From Arenimonas sp. SCN 70-307 (GTDB lineage: Bacteria; Pseudomonadota; Gammaproteobacteria; Xanthomonadales; Xanthomonadaceae), in the NCBI RefSeq assembly GCF_001724815.1, contig NZ_MEDO01000014.1, forward strand, positions 62,001 to 126,000: DNA of 64,000 nucleotides, given 5' to 3'. Positions 17,917-27,055 of this stretch are shown one piece after another. A program made the translations under genes and the position numbers. Positions within the stretch are counted from its first letter, which is position 1; each line of letters begins with the position of its first letter. The notes under the pieces were generated by a model. That model was not told the DNA's origin and made no database searches. It saw nothing but the letters and a program-made list of their open reading frames with translations.

Positions 17917-18509
17917 GCAAGGTCTACGACAAGAGGTACTTCGACGGCTGGTACCGCAAGCGCGACCTCGGCGGCGGCGCGGCGCTGGCGCGCAAGGTGG
18001 CGCTGGCGGTGTCGGTGGCCGAATACCACCTGGGCCGGCCGCTCAAGTCGGTGCTCGACGTCGGCTGCGGCGAAGGCGCCTGGCGCGCGCCGCTGCTCAG
18101 GCTGCGGCCGAAGCTGCGCTACCTGGGCGTGGACAACAGCGACTACGCCATCGAACGCTACGGCGCGCGCCGCAACCTGCACTGGATGCCCTTCGGCGAC
18201 CTGGCTGCGCTGCCGCTGTCGGAATCGGTGGACCTGCTGGTGTGCTCGGACGTGATGCACTACCTGCCCGACGACGAGCTGCTGCGCGGCCTGAAGGAGT
18301 TTTCGCGCCTGTGCCACGGCGTCGCCTTCCTGGAAGTGTTCGCCGAGGGCGACGAGATCGTCGGCGACCTGGTCGGGCTGCAGCGCAGGCCCGCGGCCTG
18401 GTACCGCAAGGCCTTCGCCCGCGCCGGCTTCAGCGCGGCCGGCTCGCACGCCTACCTCAGCGCCGCGCTGGCGGCGCGCGCCACCGCGCTCGAGCTGCCC
18501 GGCCGGTGA
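17913..18509 (+). CDS. Class I SAM-dependent methyltransferase
   Basis: A 198-residue methyltransferase-fold protein starting with GTG inside the GTGA overlap. Motif I is SVLDVGCGEGAWRAPLL (residues ~49-65), followed by the acidic residue at the end of strand 2 (YLGVDNSDYAIERY) and motif II-like VDLLVCSDVMHYLPDDEL. The N-terminal KVYDKRYFDGWYRKRD is reminiscent of small-molecule or sugar-linked methyltransferases. Target unknown. Short C-terminal region, no extra domain. It lies between the BASS symporter and srkA with 4-bp overlaps each side, so it belongs to the same operon. Confidence 0.9.
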   Translation: MSKVYDKRYFDGWYRKRDLGGGAALARKVALAVSVAEYHLGRPLKSVLDVGCGEGAWRAPLLRLRPKLRYLGVDNSDYAIERYGARRNLHWMPFGDLAALPLSESVDLLVCSDVMHYLPDDELLRGLKEFSRLCHGVAFLEVFAEGDEIVGDLVGLQRRPAAWYRKAFARAGFSAAGSHAYLSAALAARATALELPGR

Positions 18510-19489
18510 GCGACGCCGGCACACCGTACGCCAACCTCGACCCCGACCGCATCCTCGACGCCGTCGAATCGCTCGGCCTGCACGCCGACGGCCGCGTGCT
18601 GGCGCTCAACAGCTACGAGAACCGCGTCTACCGCATCGGCATCGAAGACGGCGCGCCGCTGGTGGCCAAGTTCTACCGCCCCGGGCGCTGGAGCGACGAG
18701 GCGATAGAGGAAGAGCACGCCTTCGCCGCCGAACTCGTGGCCGCCGAGCTGTCGGTGGTGGCGCCGCTGGCTTTCGCCGGCCGCACCCTGCACCACGCCG
18801 GCGGCCACCGCTTCGCGCTGTTCCCGCTCCGCGGCGGCCACGCGCCCGAGCTGGGCGACCGCGACACCCTGGCCCACCTGGGCCGCGTGCTCGGCCGCCT
18901 GCACGCCGTCGGCGCGGCGCGGCCCTTCGTGCACCGCGGCGCCATCGGCATTGAAAGCCACGGCGAAGACCCGGTGCACTTCCTGCTCGAGGGCGGCTGG
19001 CTGCCGCCCGAACTCGAGGCCAACTTCGAAACCCTGGCCGAAGCCCTGCTCGATGCGATGGACGCGGCCTGGGAGCGCGCCGGCGCCATCGCCACGCTGC
19101 GCCTGCACGGCGATTGCCACCCGGGCAACATCCTGTGGCGCGAGGGCCAGGCGCACTTCGTCGACCTCGACGACTGCCTCTCGGGCCCGGCGGTGCAGGA
19201 CCTGTGGATGCTGGCCGGCCGCCGCGAAGACGGCCCGCGCGGCTGGCAGTGGCTGCTCGAGGGCTACGAGCAGTTCCGCGCCTTCGACCGCCGCGAGCTG
19301 CACCTGGTCGAGGCCCTGCGCACGCTGCGCCTGCTGCACCACAACGCCTGGATCGCACGGCGCTGGTCCGACCCGGCCTTCCCGCCGGCCTTCCCCTGGT
19401 TCGAGGCGCCGCGGCACTGGGAGTCGGTGATCACCCAGATGCAGGAGCAGCTCGCCGCCCTGCACGAACCTCCGCCCGACCCACGCTGA
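18506..19489 (+). CDS. srkA: Stress-response Ser/Thr kinase SrkA (RdoA/YihE)
   Basis: A 327-residue aminoglycoside-phosphotransferase-fold kinase starting at GTG (GTGA overlap with the methyltransferase). The N-terminal [29 protein letters not shown] contains the ATP-contacting Lys, the catalytic loop is [12 protein letters not shown] (~residue 200), and the metal-binding Asp is in [12 protein letters not shown]. The C-terminal [12 protein letters not shown] matches SrkA. The E. coli protein counters stress-induced death through Ser/Thr phosphorylation. Usual length is 325-330, so it is complete. In E. coli it neighbours dsbA; here the context is different. Confidence 0.93.
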   Translation: MSDAGTPYANLDPDRILDAVESLGLHADGRVLALNSYENRVYRIGIEDGAPLVAKFYRPGRWSDEAIEEEHAFAAELVAAELSVVAPLAFAGRTLHHAGGHRFALFPLRGGHAPELGDRDTLAHLGRVLGRLHAVGAARPFVHRGAIGIESHGEDPVHFLLEGGWLPPELEANFETLAEALLDAMDAAWERAGAIATLRLHGDCHPGNILWREGQAHFVDLDDCLSGPAVQDLWMLAGRREDGPRGWQWLLEGYEQFRAFDRRELHLVEALRTLRLLHHNAWIARRWSDPAFPPAFPWFEAPRHWESVITQMQEQLAALHEPPPDPR

Positions 19490-19542
19490 GCCCGCGCTGC
19501 GCTAACCTTCGGCCCACGAACCACACCGCCAAGGATCCAACG

Positions 19543-20472
19543 ATGCGCCTGCGCCCCGCCCTCACCGCCCCGCTGCTGGCCCTGGCCGTGGCCGCCTGCG
19601 CGCATGCGCCCGCCGCCGCGCCCGCCAAGGCCCTGACCACGCAGGAGGTGATCGACGCCTCGACGCCGGCCGACTGGCGCCCGCTCGACCCGGCCAACAC
19701 GCTCTACCTGCAGCTGCCCTCGGGCATGGTGGTGGTCGAGCTGGCGCCGCAGTTCGCGCCCGAGCACGTGGCCAACATCCAGGCGCTGGCCCGCGGCCAC
19801 TATTTCGACGGCCTGTCGATCAACCGCTCGCAGGACAACTTCGTGGTGCAGTGGGGCGACCCGGCCGGCGACGAGGTGGTGCTGCGCCGTCCGCTGGGCG
19901 AAGCCAGGGCCGCGCTGCCGGCCGAGTTCTCGCGCCCGGCCGAAGGCCTGGCCTTCAATGCCCTGCCCGACCCGGATGGCTGGGCGCCGCAGGTGGGCTT
20001 CGCCGGGGGCTTCGCCGCCGCGCGCGACCCGAAGGCCGGCAAGGCCTGGCTCACGCACTGCTACGGGACCGTCGGCGCCGGCCGCGCCGCCGCGCCCGAC
20101 AGCAGCAACGGCAGCGAGCTGTATGTCGTCATCGGCCAGTCGCCGCGCCAGCTGGACCTCAACATCACCACCGTCGGCCGCGTGGTCGTGGGCATGGAAC
20201 GCCTGAGCGTGCTGCCGCGCGGCAGCGGGCCGCTGGGCTTCTACGCCGACGCCGCGCAGCGCGTGCCGATCCTGGCCGCGCGACTGGCCACGGACGTGCC
20301 CGAGGAGGCGCGCGCACGCATCGAGGTGATGCGCACCGACACCGCCACCTGGGACGCCTACGTCGAATCGCGCCGCAACCGCCGCGACGAGTGGTACGTG
20401 CATCCGGCCGGCCACGTGGACGTGTGCAACCTGTCGGTGCCGGTGCGGCCGATCGCCGCGCCCAAGGGCTGA
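19543..20472 (+). CDS. Cyclophilin-type peptidylprolyl isomerase, lipoprotein
   Basis: A 309-residue exported cyclophilin. The signal [19 protein letters not shown] ends in a lipobox Cys. The cyclophilin core begins with [44 protein letters not shown], then [10 protein letters not shown], and closes around [29 protein letters not shown]. Insertions and the C-terminal extension make it longer than PpiA (~190), as in the large periplasmic cyclophilins of Xanthomonadaceae. Fold assignment is firm, but isomerase residues such as the Arg of FHR are altered (INRSQ), so activity is not certain. It begins 53 nt after srkA and abuts the GIY-YIG gene. Confidence 0.88.
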   Translation: MRLRPALTAPLLALAVAACAHAPAAAPAKALTTQEVIDASTPADWRPLDPANTLYLQLPSGMVVVELAPQFAPEHVANIQALARGHYFDGLSINRSQDNFVVQWGDPAGDEVVLRRPLGEARAALPAEFSRPAEGLAFNALPDPDGWAPQVGFAGGFAAARDPKAGKAWLTHCYGTVGAGRAAAPDSSNGSELYVVIGQSPRQLDLNITTVGRVVVGMERLSVLPRGSGPLGFYADAAQRVPILAARLATDVPEEARARIEVMRTDTATWDAYVESRRNRRDEWYVHPAGHVDVCNLSVPVRPIAAPKG

Positions 20473-20718
20473 ATGGCCTGGTTCGTCTACCTGATCGAAT
20501 GCACCGACGGCAGCGTGTACACGGGCGTGGCGGTGGACGTGGCGCGCCGCTACGCCCAGCACGCGGCCGGCAAGGGCGCCCGCTACACCCGCTCGCACCC
20601 GCCGGCGCGCCTGCTCGCCAGCTTCCCCCACCCCGACCGCTCAAGCGCGCTGAAGGCCGAACACGCCATCAAGCGGCTCAGCGCGGCTGAAAAACGCGCC
20701 CTCGCCAACCCCGCATGA
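20473..20718 (+). CDS. GIY-YIG nuclease-fold small protein (YhbQ/UPF0213 type)
   Basis: An 81-residue GIY-YIG domain. The motif is seen as [26 protein letters not shown] (VYL...YTG with the following Arg), then GAKGARYTR-type segment ([12 protein letters not shown]) and the late Glu in [12 protein letters not shown]. This is the standard stand-alone YhbQ length. Members act on nucleic acid in vitro in some cases, but the physiological role is not settled. The ATG immediately follows the cyclophilin stop, and its TGA overlaps the DMT transporter ATG. Confidence 0.93.
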   Translation: MAWFVYLIECTDGSVYTGVAVDVARRYAQHAAGKGARYTRSHPPARLLASFPHPDRSSALKAEHAIKRLSAAEKRALANPA

Positions 20719-21641
20719 ATCCGACCCGCAAGGCCCACCTGCAGATGCACTTCTGCGTGCTGCTGTGGGGCTTCACCGCCATCCTCGGCAAGCTGATCAC
20801 CCTCGGCGCGATGGCGCTGGTGGTCTGGCGCATGGCCCTGGTGGCCACCGCGCTGATGCTGGTGCCGCGGGTCTGGCGAGGCCTGCGGGCGCTGCCGGCG
20901 CGGCTGTGGGGCATCTACTCGGGCATCGGGCTGCTGGTGGCGCTGCACTGGCTCACCTTCTACGGCGCGATCAAGCTGGCCAACGCCTCGGTCGCGGTGA
21001 CCTGCATCGCGCTGGCCACGGTGTTCGTGCCCGTGGTGGAACCCTGGATCACCGGCCGGCGCTTCGCGCCGCGCGAACTGCTGCTGGGCGTGGCGGTGGT
21101 GCCGGGCGTGGCCCTGGTGGTGGGCGGCGTGCCGGCCGACATGCACCTGGGCATCGTGGTGGGCACGCTCTCGGCGCTGCTGGTGGCTTTTTTCGGCGCG
21201 CTCAACAAGCGCTTCGTGCACGAGGCCGACCCGCTCACCGTCACCGGCGTGGAGCTGGGCGTGGGTGGCCTCGCGCTGGCGCTGCTCACGCCCGTGCTGC
21301 CCTGGTTCGGCACGCCCTGGGTGCTGCCGGGCGCGAGCGACCTGGGCCTGCTGCTGGTGCTGGCCCTGGCCTGCACCCTGCTGCCGTTCGCGCTGTCGCT
21401 GGTGGCGCTGCGGCACCTGAGCGCGTTCTCGGCGCAGCTGGCGGTGAACCTCGAGCCCATCTACGCCATCGTGCTGGCGATCGTGCTGCTGGGCGAGCAG
21501 CGCGAGCTGGGCGGGCTGTTCTACCTGGGCGTGGTGGTGATCCTGGCCGGCGTGTTCCTGCACCCGCTGCTCTCGCCGGGGCCGGCGCACAAGCCCGAGC
21601 CGGCCAACCTCGGCACCGCCGAGGCCAAGGGCCTCGACTAG
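20715..21641 (+). CDS. EamA/DMT-family transporter
   Basis: A 308-residue protein with about ten membrane helices in two EamA repeats. The first repeat starts LQMHFCVLLWGFTAILGKLITLGAMALVVWRM and includes HWLTFYGAIKLANASVAVTCIALA; the second has VAFFGALNKRFVHEADPLTVT and AFSAQLAVNLEPIYAIVLAIVLLGE, the typical EamA ending. Metabolite exporter of unknown substrate. It overlaps the GIY-YIG stop by 4 bp (ATGA) and its own stop overlaps the convergent yaeQ stop by 4 bp. It is a different paralogue from the one at 603-1472. Confidence 0.9.
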   Translation: MNPTRKAHLQMHFCVLLWGFTAILGKLITLGAMALVVWRMALVATALMLVPRVWRGLRALPARLWGIYSGIGLLVALHWLTFYGAIKLANASVAVTCIALATVFVPVVEPWITGRRFAPRELLLGVAVVPGVALVVGGVPADMHLGIVVGTLSALLVAFFGALNKRFVHEADPLTVTGVELGVGGLALALLTPVLPWFGTPWVLPGASDLGLLLVLALACTLLPFALSLVALRHLSAFSAQLAVNLEPIYAIVLAIVLLGEQRELGGLFYLGVVVILAGVFLHPLLSPGPAHKPEPANLGTAEAKGLD

Positions 21642-22183
21642 CCGCGCCCGCGCCGCAGCCGCGGCGTGATCTCCAGCGTGCCGGCGGCGTCCACCCACTG
21701 CAGCACGCCGTCCTGCACCATCACCTGCACGTCCATGCCGCGGGCCAGGCGCGCGCCCAGGGCCTTCGATTCCTCCGGCGCGACGTCGAGCACCACCAGG
21801 TTGGCGCAGCGCGCCAGCGCGGCCTCGTTCTTCTCCCACCATAGGTCGGCGGCGCGGCCGCCGTAGGTGATCACCACCACCTCGCCGGCGCGGCCGCAGG
21901 CGCGGCGCACCCGCGATTCATCGGGCTGGCCGAGCTCGATCCACTGCTCGACCGCGCCGGTGAGGTCCTTGCGCCACAGGTCGGGTTCGTCCTCGGTGCT
22001 GATGCCGCGGCCGAAGGCCAGGGTTTCGTGCGCGTGCAGGGCGAAGGCCAGCAGCCGCAGCATCACGCGCTCGTCGGTTTCCGACGGGTGCTGGGCCAGC
22101 ACCAGCTCGTGGGCGGCGTAGTAGTGCCGGTCCATGTCGCTGACCTGCAGGCTGGCCTTGTGCACGGTGGACTTGGGGGCCAT
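21638..22183 (-). CDS. yaeQ: YaeQ family protein
   Basis: A 181-residue protein clearly of the YaeQ family: start MAPKSTVHKASLQVSDMDRHYYAAHELVLAQHPSETDERVMLRLLAFALHA, followed by ISTEDEPDLWRKD and the C-terminal VMVQDGVLQWVDAAGTLEITP. YaeQ adopts a PD-(D/E)xK nuclease-like fold and was reported to compensate for RfaH loss in E. coli, but its function is unresolved. Length is that of the family. It converges on the DMT transporter with a 4-bp stop overlap. Confidence 0.95.
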   Translation of the reverse strand: MAPKSTVHKASLQVSDMDRHYYAAHELVLAQHPSETDERVMLRLLAFALHAHETLAFGRGISTEDEPDLWRKDLTGAVEQWIELGQPDESRVRRACGRAGEVVVITYGGRAADLWWEKNEAALARCANLVVLDVAPEESKALGARLARGMDVQVMVQDGVLQWVDAAGTLEITPRLRRGRG

Positions 22184-22310
22184 CGCGGTTCCATCTCGGG
22201 TTGGGGCCGGCAGACTGGCCCAGGCCGCCGCCGCTGTCCAGCCCGGGCGTTTGCCAGCCGGGCCCGGGGCGTGGACACTGTGCGCGGGGAAAACAGGGGA
22301 GCCACGCCAC

Positions 22311-22901
22311 GTGGACGTTTACGAGAAGATCAAGCGCCTGTTCGGCTGGGGCGGCAAGCCCGCGCGGGCGACCACGCCCGCGGGCCCGGCCGAGGTCGCC
22401 GAGGCCCAGCCGTCCGGCCCCGAGCGCCGGGGCAAGCCGCGCACCAATGCCCGCAGCGGCACCCGCATGCTGGTGATCGACGACTCGCCGACCATCGTCG
22501 CCCTTCTCTCGCGCATGCTGCGCCAGAACGACTACCAGGTGCTCGAGGCGGCCGACGCCGAGCAGGGCCTGGAGATCGCCCGCGCCCAGGCGCCGGAGCT
22601 GATCTTCCTGGACATCGTGCTGCCGGGCATGGACGGTTTCGCCGCGCTGCGCCAGCTGCGCAAGGACCCGTACACGCGCGACATCCCGGTGATCATGATC
22701 AGCGGCAACGAACAGGCCACCGAGCAGTTCTACGTGCACCGCATCGGCGCCGACGACTTCATGAAAAAGCCCTTCTCGCGCGCCGAGGTGTTCGCCCGCA
22801 TCGAGCGCCTGCTCGACGCCAACCGCGTGCCCCGCCGCCTGCCCCAGGGTGGCGCCCAGGCCGCGGACGCCGGCGAGGACGAGGCGGCCGCCTCGTCCTG
22901 A
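22311..22901 (+). CDS. Response regulator, receiver domain with N-terminal extension (PilG-like)
   Basis: A 196-residue protein. After a ~50-residue variable N-terminus (VDVYEKIKRLFGWGG, then Pro/Ala-rich) comes a single receiver domain: MLVIDDSPTIVALLSRMLRQ (acidic pair), phospho-acceptor Asp near residue 100 in LIFLDIVLPGMDG, the Thr/Ser position in VIMISGNEQ, and Lys in FMKKPFSRAEV. There is no output domain, so it works by protein contacts, like PilG/CheY-type regulators. The GTG start at 22311 is weakly supported by AGGGGA upstream; the next ATG would cut into the receiver. No cognate kinase is adjacent, but the c-di-GMP genes downstream hint at a motility or biofilm context. Confidence 0.85.
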   Translation: MDVYEKIKRLFGWGGKPARATTPAGPAEVAEAQPSGPERRGKPRTNARSGTRMLVIDDSPTIVALLSRMLRQNDYQVLEAADAEQGLEIARAQAPELIFLDIVLPGMDGFAALRQLRKDPYTRDIPVIMISGNEQATEQFYVHRIGADDFMKKPFSRAEVFARIERLLDANRVPRRLPQGGAQAADAGEDEAAASS

Positions 22902-22913
22902 ACCGCGCGGGCG

Positions 22914-24158
22914 TCAGCCGCCGCGGGCCAGCCGGGCGATGAGCTCCCCGGCCGGTTCGGGCCGGCCCACCGCCCAGCCCTGCACGAGGTTGCAGCCCAG
23001 GTCACCCAGCGCCTCGAGCGTGTTGGCGTCCTCGACGCCCTCGGCCACCACGCGCATGCCCATCTGCCTGGCGAAGGCGATCATCGCCTTGACCATCTGC
23101 AGCGAGCGCAGGTCGCCGAGCATGCCGGTGACGAAGGACTGGTCGATCTTCATCTCCGTGGCCGGGAATTCCTTGAGGTAGGCCACCGAGGCATTGCCCA
23201 CGCCGAAGTCGTCGATCGAGACGCGGATGCCGGCCGCATTGAGCTGGCGCAGCTGCGTGGCGCCGCGCTGGATGTCGGAAACGATGGCGGTCTCGGTCAC
23301 CTCCAGCACCAGGTCGCGCGGCTCGGCGTTCCAGAGCCTGAGCCCGCCCAGGAGCTGCTCGACCAGGCCGCGCTCGGCGAAGGCGGTGGCCGAGAGGTTC
23401 ATCGACACCACCAGCGGCAGGCCGGCGGCGCGCGCCTCGGCCACCGTCTGCAGGCAGGCATTGATGGACCAGCGGGTGAACTGGCTGATCATTCCCGAAG
23501 ACTCGGCCACGGGGATGAACACCGCGGGGCTGATCGTGCCCTTGGACGGATGTTCCCAGCGCGCCAGCGCCTCGGCGCCGATCACCTTGCGCTGGCGCAC
23601 GTCCATGATCGGCTGCAGGTGCATCAGCAGCTGGCCGGCGTTGATGGCCTGCAGCAGTTCGGCCGCGTCGATGCTGGTGGACTGCACCGGCGTGCCCCCG
23701 AGCAGCATCCGGTCGGGCAGCTGCCGCGCCTGCATCATCGCCTGCTCGGCCTGGCGGCACAGGGTCTCGGCGCTGTCGCCGTGCTCGGGATACATCGCGA
23801 TGCCCACCGCCACCGCCGCCAGCACCGGCTGGCCGTCGGCGATGATCGGCGCCTCGAACTGCCGCAGCAGCTTGGAGGCCGCCAGCATCGCGTGGCTGCC
23901 GTCGCGCAGCCCGGGCAGCACCAGGGCGAAGTCGCCCGAGCCGAGCTCCACCAGCTCGTCGCCGGGGCGCAGCACCCCGCGCACGCGGGAGGCGGCTTCG
24001 GCCAGCAGGGCGTCCATGGCCTGGTAGCCGGCGCGGATGCGCAGCTGGCGCAGCCCCTGCATGCCCAGGCACAGCACGCCCAGCGGCCTGCCGGAGACGC
24101 GGCTGTCCTCGAGGTGCGAGGCCAGGCGTTCGGGCAGTCCGCCGTTGCGCATCATCAT
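22914..24158 (-). CDS. EAL-domain c-di-GMP phosphodiesterase with degenerate GGDEF
   Basis: A 414-residue protein. The first ~170 residues form a GGDEF-like domain in which the active-site motif is LGSGDFALVLPG, so diguanylate cyclase activity is not expected. Residues ~175-410 form an EAL domain with EAL intact (GAEALARWEH), the Asn (SMNLSA), Glu (EVTETA), Asp-Asp (SIDDFG), Lys (TEMKIDQS), Glu (VAEGVED) and Gln (VQGWAVGRP) expected for catalysis. Loop 6 is unusual (DDFGVGNASVAYLK instead of DDFGTGYSSLSYL). Hydrolysis of c-di-GMP is therefore likely. It begins 13 nt after the HD-GYP-like gene stop and probably shares its transcript. Consecutive ATGs make the exact start ambiguous. Confidence 0.9.
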   Translation of the reverse strand: MMMRNGGLPERLASHLEDSRVSGRPLGVLCLGMQGLRQLRIRAGYQAMDALLAEAASRVRGVLRPGDELVELGSGDFALVLPGLRDGSHAMLAASKLLRQFEAPIIADGQPVLAAVAVGIAMYPEHGDSAETLCRQAEQAMMQARQLPDRMLLGGTPVQSTSIDAAELLQAINAGQLLMHLQPIMDVRQRKVIGAEALARWEHPSKGTISPAVFIPVAESSGMISQFTRWSINACLQTVAEARAAGLPLVVSMNLSATAFAERGLVEQLLGGLRLWNAEPRDLVLEVTETAIVSDIQRGATQLRQLNAAGIRVSIDDFGVGNASVAYLKEFPATEMKIDQSFVTGMLGDLRSLQMVKAMIAFARQMGMRVVAEGVEDANTLEALGDLGCNLVQGWAVGRPEPAGELIARLARGG

Positions 24159-24171
24159 CGCGGCACCCGCC

Positions 24172-25392
24172 TCACGCGAGGAACAGCTCGGCGGGGTCGA
24201 GGCCGAAGGCGCCGGGTTCCAGCGCCTGGGTGATCTTGACCGCGTTGTCGCCCAGGTCGGCGCCGTAGTTCATCAGGTCGACGTCGCGGAACGGGCTGTA
24301 GGGCTGCTTGTCCTTGTCGAGCAGCAGCATCAGGCGCGGGCGCAGGCGGCGCACCTGGTTCTGCGCCATCACCACGCCCACCTCGCCGGTGCTGAGCTCG
24401 ACCAGCGAGCCGGTGGGATAGACGCCCAGGCACTGCAGGAACTGCTCGACCACCTCGGACTGGAAGAGCCGGTCGCGGGCGCGGTAGAGCGCCTGCAGGG
24501 CGCCGTGGCGCGATTCGCCGTTGCGGTGCGGGCGGTCGCTGCGCAGCGCGTCGTAGGTGTCCACCACGCCGCCGATGCGGCCGGCGAGCGGGATCTTGTC
24601 GCCGGCCAGGCCCTGCGGGTAGCCGCTGCCGTCGTGGCGCTCGTGGTGGCCGGCCACCAGCTCGCGCGCCCACTTGCCGGTGACGCCGGCCTGGTCGAGC
24701 AATTCCATGCTGCGCCCGACGTGGCCGCGCATCAGCGCCATGGCCTCCGGGTCGAGCGTGCCGTCGTGGTGGGTGAGTTCGGCCGGCACGCTGGACATGC
24801 CCGCATCGAGCAGGAAGCCGCCGGTGGCCAGCTCGACCAGCACCTCGCGGGGCAGCGCCAGGTGGCGGCCGAAGGCGGCCGCCAGGGCACTGCAGTTGAC
24901 GGCGTGGCTGTAGGCGTAGTCGTCGCGCTTCATCAGCGCCATCAGCCAGAACAGCGCATCGGCATTGCGGATCAGGCTTTCCACCATCGGTTCGATGGCT
25001 TCCTGCACCACGCCGGGCTCGAGCCGGCGGCCGTTGCGCACGTCGTCGGCGATGCGCTGCGCCAGGGCCCTCAGCCCGCCGTGGGCTTCGCGGGCGTGCG
25101 GGATCTCCTCGGCCAGCCCGACGGTGTTGTGGTACTCGGGGCCACGCGGCGGGAAGACGTTGCGCGGGCCGGCCGAGACCCGCAGCGAGGGCCGCGAGGG
25201 GGAAACGCTCTTCTCGACGTCGATGAAGACGCTGGTGCAGTAGGCCGAGAGCAGCTCGATGTCGTCGTCGGAGGAAATCTCGAAGCCCTGGAACGGAAAG
25301 GGCGTACCCACCCAGTCGCGGTCGAGGCGACTGACGTACATCCCCTTCTCCAGCAGACCGACGAGCATCTGCCGCTCTTCCAGAAACTTCAC
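24172..25392 (-). CDS. DUF3391/HD-GYP-domain protein with substituted HD motif
   Basis: A 406-residue protein. Residues 1-~125 match the DUF3391 domain (LLEKGMYVSRLDRDWVGTPFPFQGFEI). The HD-GYP region spans ~160-310. The GYP block is textbook (VAGHHERHDGSGYPQGLAGDKIPLAGRI), and the other ligands are present: His in YSHAVN, His in MRGHVG, Asp in VVDTYDA. The HD motif itself, normally LLHDIGK, reads FLLDAGM: the metal-binding His is Leu and the Lys is Met. Hydrolytic activity is therefore doubtful; it may bind c-di-GMP without cutting it. It is the upstream gene of a pair with the EAL protein. Confidence 0.9.
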   Translation of the reverse strand: MKFLEERQMLVGLLEKGMYVSRLDRDWVGTPFPFQGFEISSDDDIELLSAYCTSVFIDVEKSVSPSRPSLRVSAGPRNVFPPRGPEYHNTVGLAEEIPHAREAHGGLRALAQRIADDVRNGRRLEPGVVQEAIEPMVESLIRNADALFWLMALMKRDDYAYSHAVNCSALAAAFGRHLALPREVLVELATGGFLLDAGMSSVPAELTHHDGTLDPEAMALMRGHVGRSMELLDQAGVTGKWARELVAGHHERHDGSGYPQGLAGDKIPLAGRIGGVVDTYDALRSDRPHRNGESRHGALQALYRARDRLFQSEVVEQFLQCLGVYPTGSLVELSTGEVGVVMAQNQVRRLRPRLMLLLDKDKQPYSPFRDVDLMNYGADLGDNAVKITQALEPGAFGLDPAELFLA

Positions 25393-25453
25393 CGATTGTC
25401 CCTCCCGTTCCGGCGGTTACGTTACCACGGAGACCCCCCCGGCAAACCCCGCC

Positions 25454-26968
25454 ATGGCCAAGCCCCTGCTCGTTTTCGTCCACGGCTGGTCGGTGACCAG
25501 CACCGCCACCTATGGCCAGCTGCCCGCCCGGCTCAGGCGCGAGGCCGGGCGCCGCGGGGGGCCGGGGCTCGACGTGGCCCACGTGCACCTGGGCCAGTAC
25601 GTGAGCTTCCGCGACGAGGTGCGGGTGGAGGACATCGCCCGGGCCTTCGAACACGCCATCGGCCGGGTGCTGGCCGAAGCCGGCGGGCGCCGGCGCTTCG
25701 CCTGCATCACCCACAGCACCGGGGCGCCGGTGGTGCGCGAATGGCTCGACCGCCACTACGTGCGCACCGGCCGCCTGGCCGACTGCCCGCTCTCGCACTT
25801 GGTGATGCTGGCCCCGGCCAATTTCGGCTCGGCCCTGGCCCAGCTGGGCAAGGGCCGCCTGGCCGGCATCAAGGCCTGGTTCAACGGGGTCGAGCCCGGC
25901 CAGGGCGTGCTCGACTGGCTCGAACTCGCCAGCCCCGAGTCGCTGGCGCTCAACCTGCGATGGATCCACGAATACCCCGCGCTCGGCCTCACCCGCGGCA
26001 CCAACCCGGTGTTCCCCTTCGTGCTGTGCGGCGACGCCATCGACCGCAAGCTCTACGACCACATCAATGCCTACACCGGCGAAACCGGCGGCGACGGCGT
26101 AGTGCGGCTGGCCGCGGCCAATCTCAACGCCCGCCACGTCGTGCTCGAGCAGCCGCCGGCACCGGCCGGGGAAACCCTGCCCTCGGCGCGCAAGCGGCTG
26201 GGCGAACTGTCGCTGCGCGCCAACGTGCGCTCGGCGCGCACGGCGTTTCGCATCCTGCCCGGGCTGTCGCACAGCGGCACCGACATGGGCATCCTCGCCA
26301 GCGTGCGCGACGACGATGCGCCGCATCCGACCGTGGACGCCGTGCTGCGCTGCCTGGCGGTGGCCGACGACGCCGGATACCAGCGCGCCTGCGACGAGTT
26401 CGAGGCCGCCAACGCGTTGCACCAGGCGCCGGCGCGGCGGGTCGAGCTCGAAAAAATCCCGGTGCTGCCCGACCGTCGCTACATCCACGACCCGCACGCG
26501 ATGGTGGTCTTCCGCCTGCTCGACGACGCCGGCGCGCGCGTGGGCGACGTCGACCTGCTGCTCACCGCCGGTCCGAAGGGGGACCCGAACCAGCTGCCCG
26601 AGGGCTTCCTCACCGACCGCCAGGGCAACCGGCGCGCGGCCGGGCACGTGAGCTTCTTCCTCAACCACGCCGCGCTCGCGGGCTGCGAGCCCATCCTCGA
26701 CGAACGCGGCAAGCTGCTGCGGCCCGAACGTATCGCGCGGCCGCCCTACGGCCTGAAGCTGCAGCCGCGCGGGCCGGAGCGGCTGGTCGAACACTGGCCG
26801 ACGCGGCTGGGCGCGGGCCTCGCCGACCTGCTCGGCGTCATCGAACCCAACCAGACCACGATCATCGACATCGTGCTGCACCGCGTCGTGCGCGAGGGCG
26901 TGTTCCGCTTCACCCGCAGCCTCGCGGCGCGCAGCTTCCGCGACGATCCGCCGGGCGGCGCGATCTGA
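25454..26968 (+). CDS. Alpha/beta hydrolase (lipase/phospholipase-like)
   Basis: A 504-residue protein with an alpha/beta hydrolase N-terminal half. LLVFVHGWSVTSTATYGQLP carries the oxyanion-hole HG, and the nucleophile elbow is CITHSTGAPVVREWLDRHY, where GxSxG is replaced by T-H-S-T-G. A DAIDRKLYD segment and GLSHSGTDMGI could supply the acid and His. The second half (from ~residue 330) has VPDRRYIHDPHAMVVFRLLDD and a beta-rich C2-like region. No signal peptide is seen, so it may be cytoplasmic or a type VI-like effector family member; the last point is speculative. It is flanked by unrelated genes. Confidence 0.78.
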   Translation: MAKPLLVFVHGWSVTSTATYGQLPARLRREAGRRGGPGLDVAHVHLGQYVSFRDEVRVEDIARAFEHAIGRVLAEAGGRRRFACITHSTGAPVVREWLDRHYVRTGRLADCPLSHLVMLAPANFGSALAQLGKGRLAGIKAWFNGVEPGQGVLDWLELASPESLALNLRWIHEYPALGLTRGTNPVFPFVLCGDAIDRKLYDHINAYTGETGGDGVVRLAAANLNARHVVLEQPPAPAGETLPSARKRLGELSLRANVRSARTAFRILPGLSHSGTDMGILASVRDDDAPHPTVDAVLRCLAVADDAGYQRACDEFEAANALHQAPARRVELEKIPVLPDRRYIHDPHAMVVFRLLDDAGARVGDVDLLLTAGPKGDPNQLPEGFLTDRQGNRRAAGHVSFFLNHAALAGCEPILDERGKLLRPERIARPPYGLKLQPRGPERLVEHWPTRLGAGLADLLGVIEPNQTTIIDIVLHRVVREGVFRFTRSLAARSFRDDPPGGAI

Positions 26969-27055
26969 GCCCTGACCAACGGCAGGGGCCGCTGAACGGA
27001 AGTTTCGCATAGGCTGGGACACCATCCGGGCTTCCGTGAACAACGAGGTATCGCC

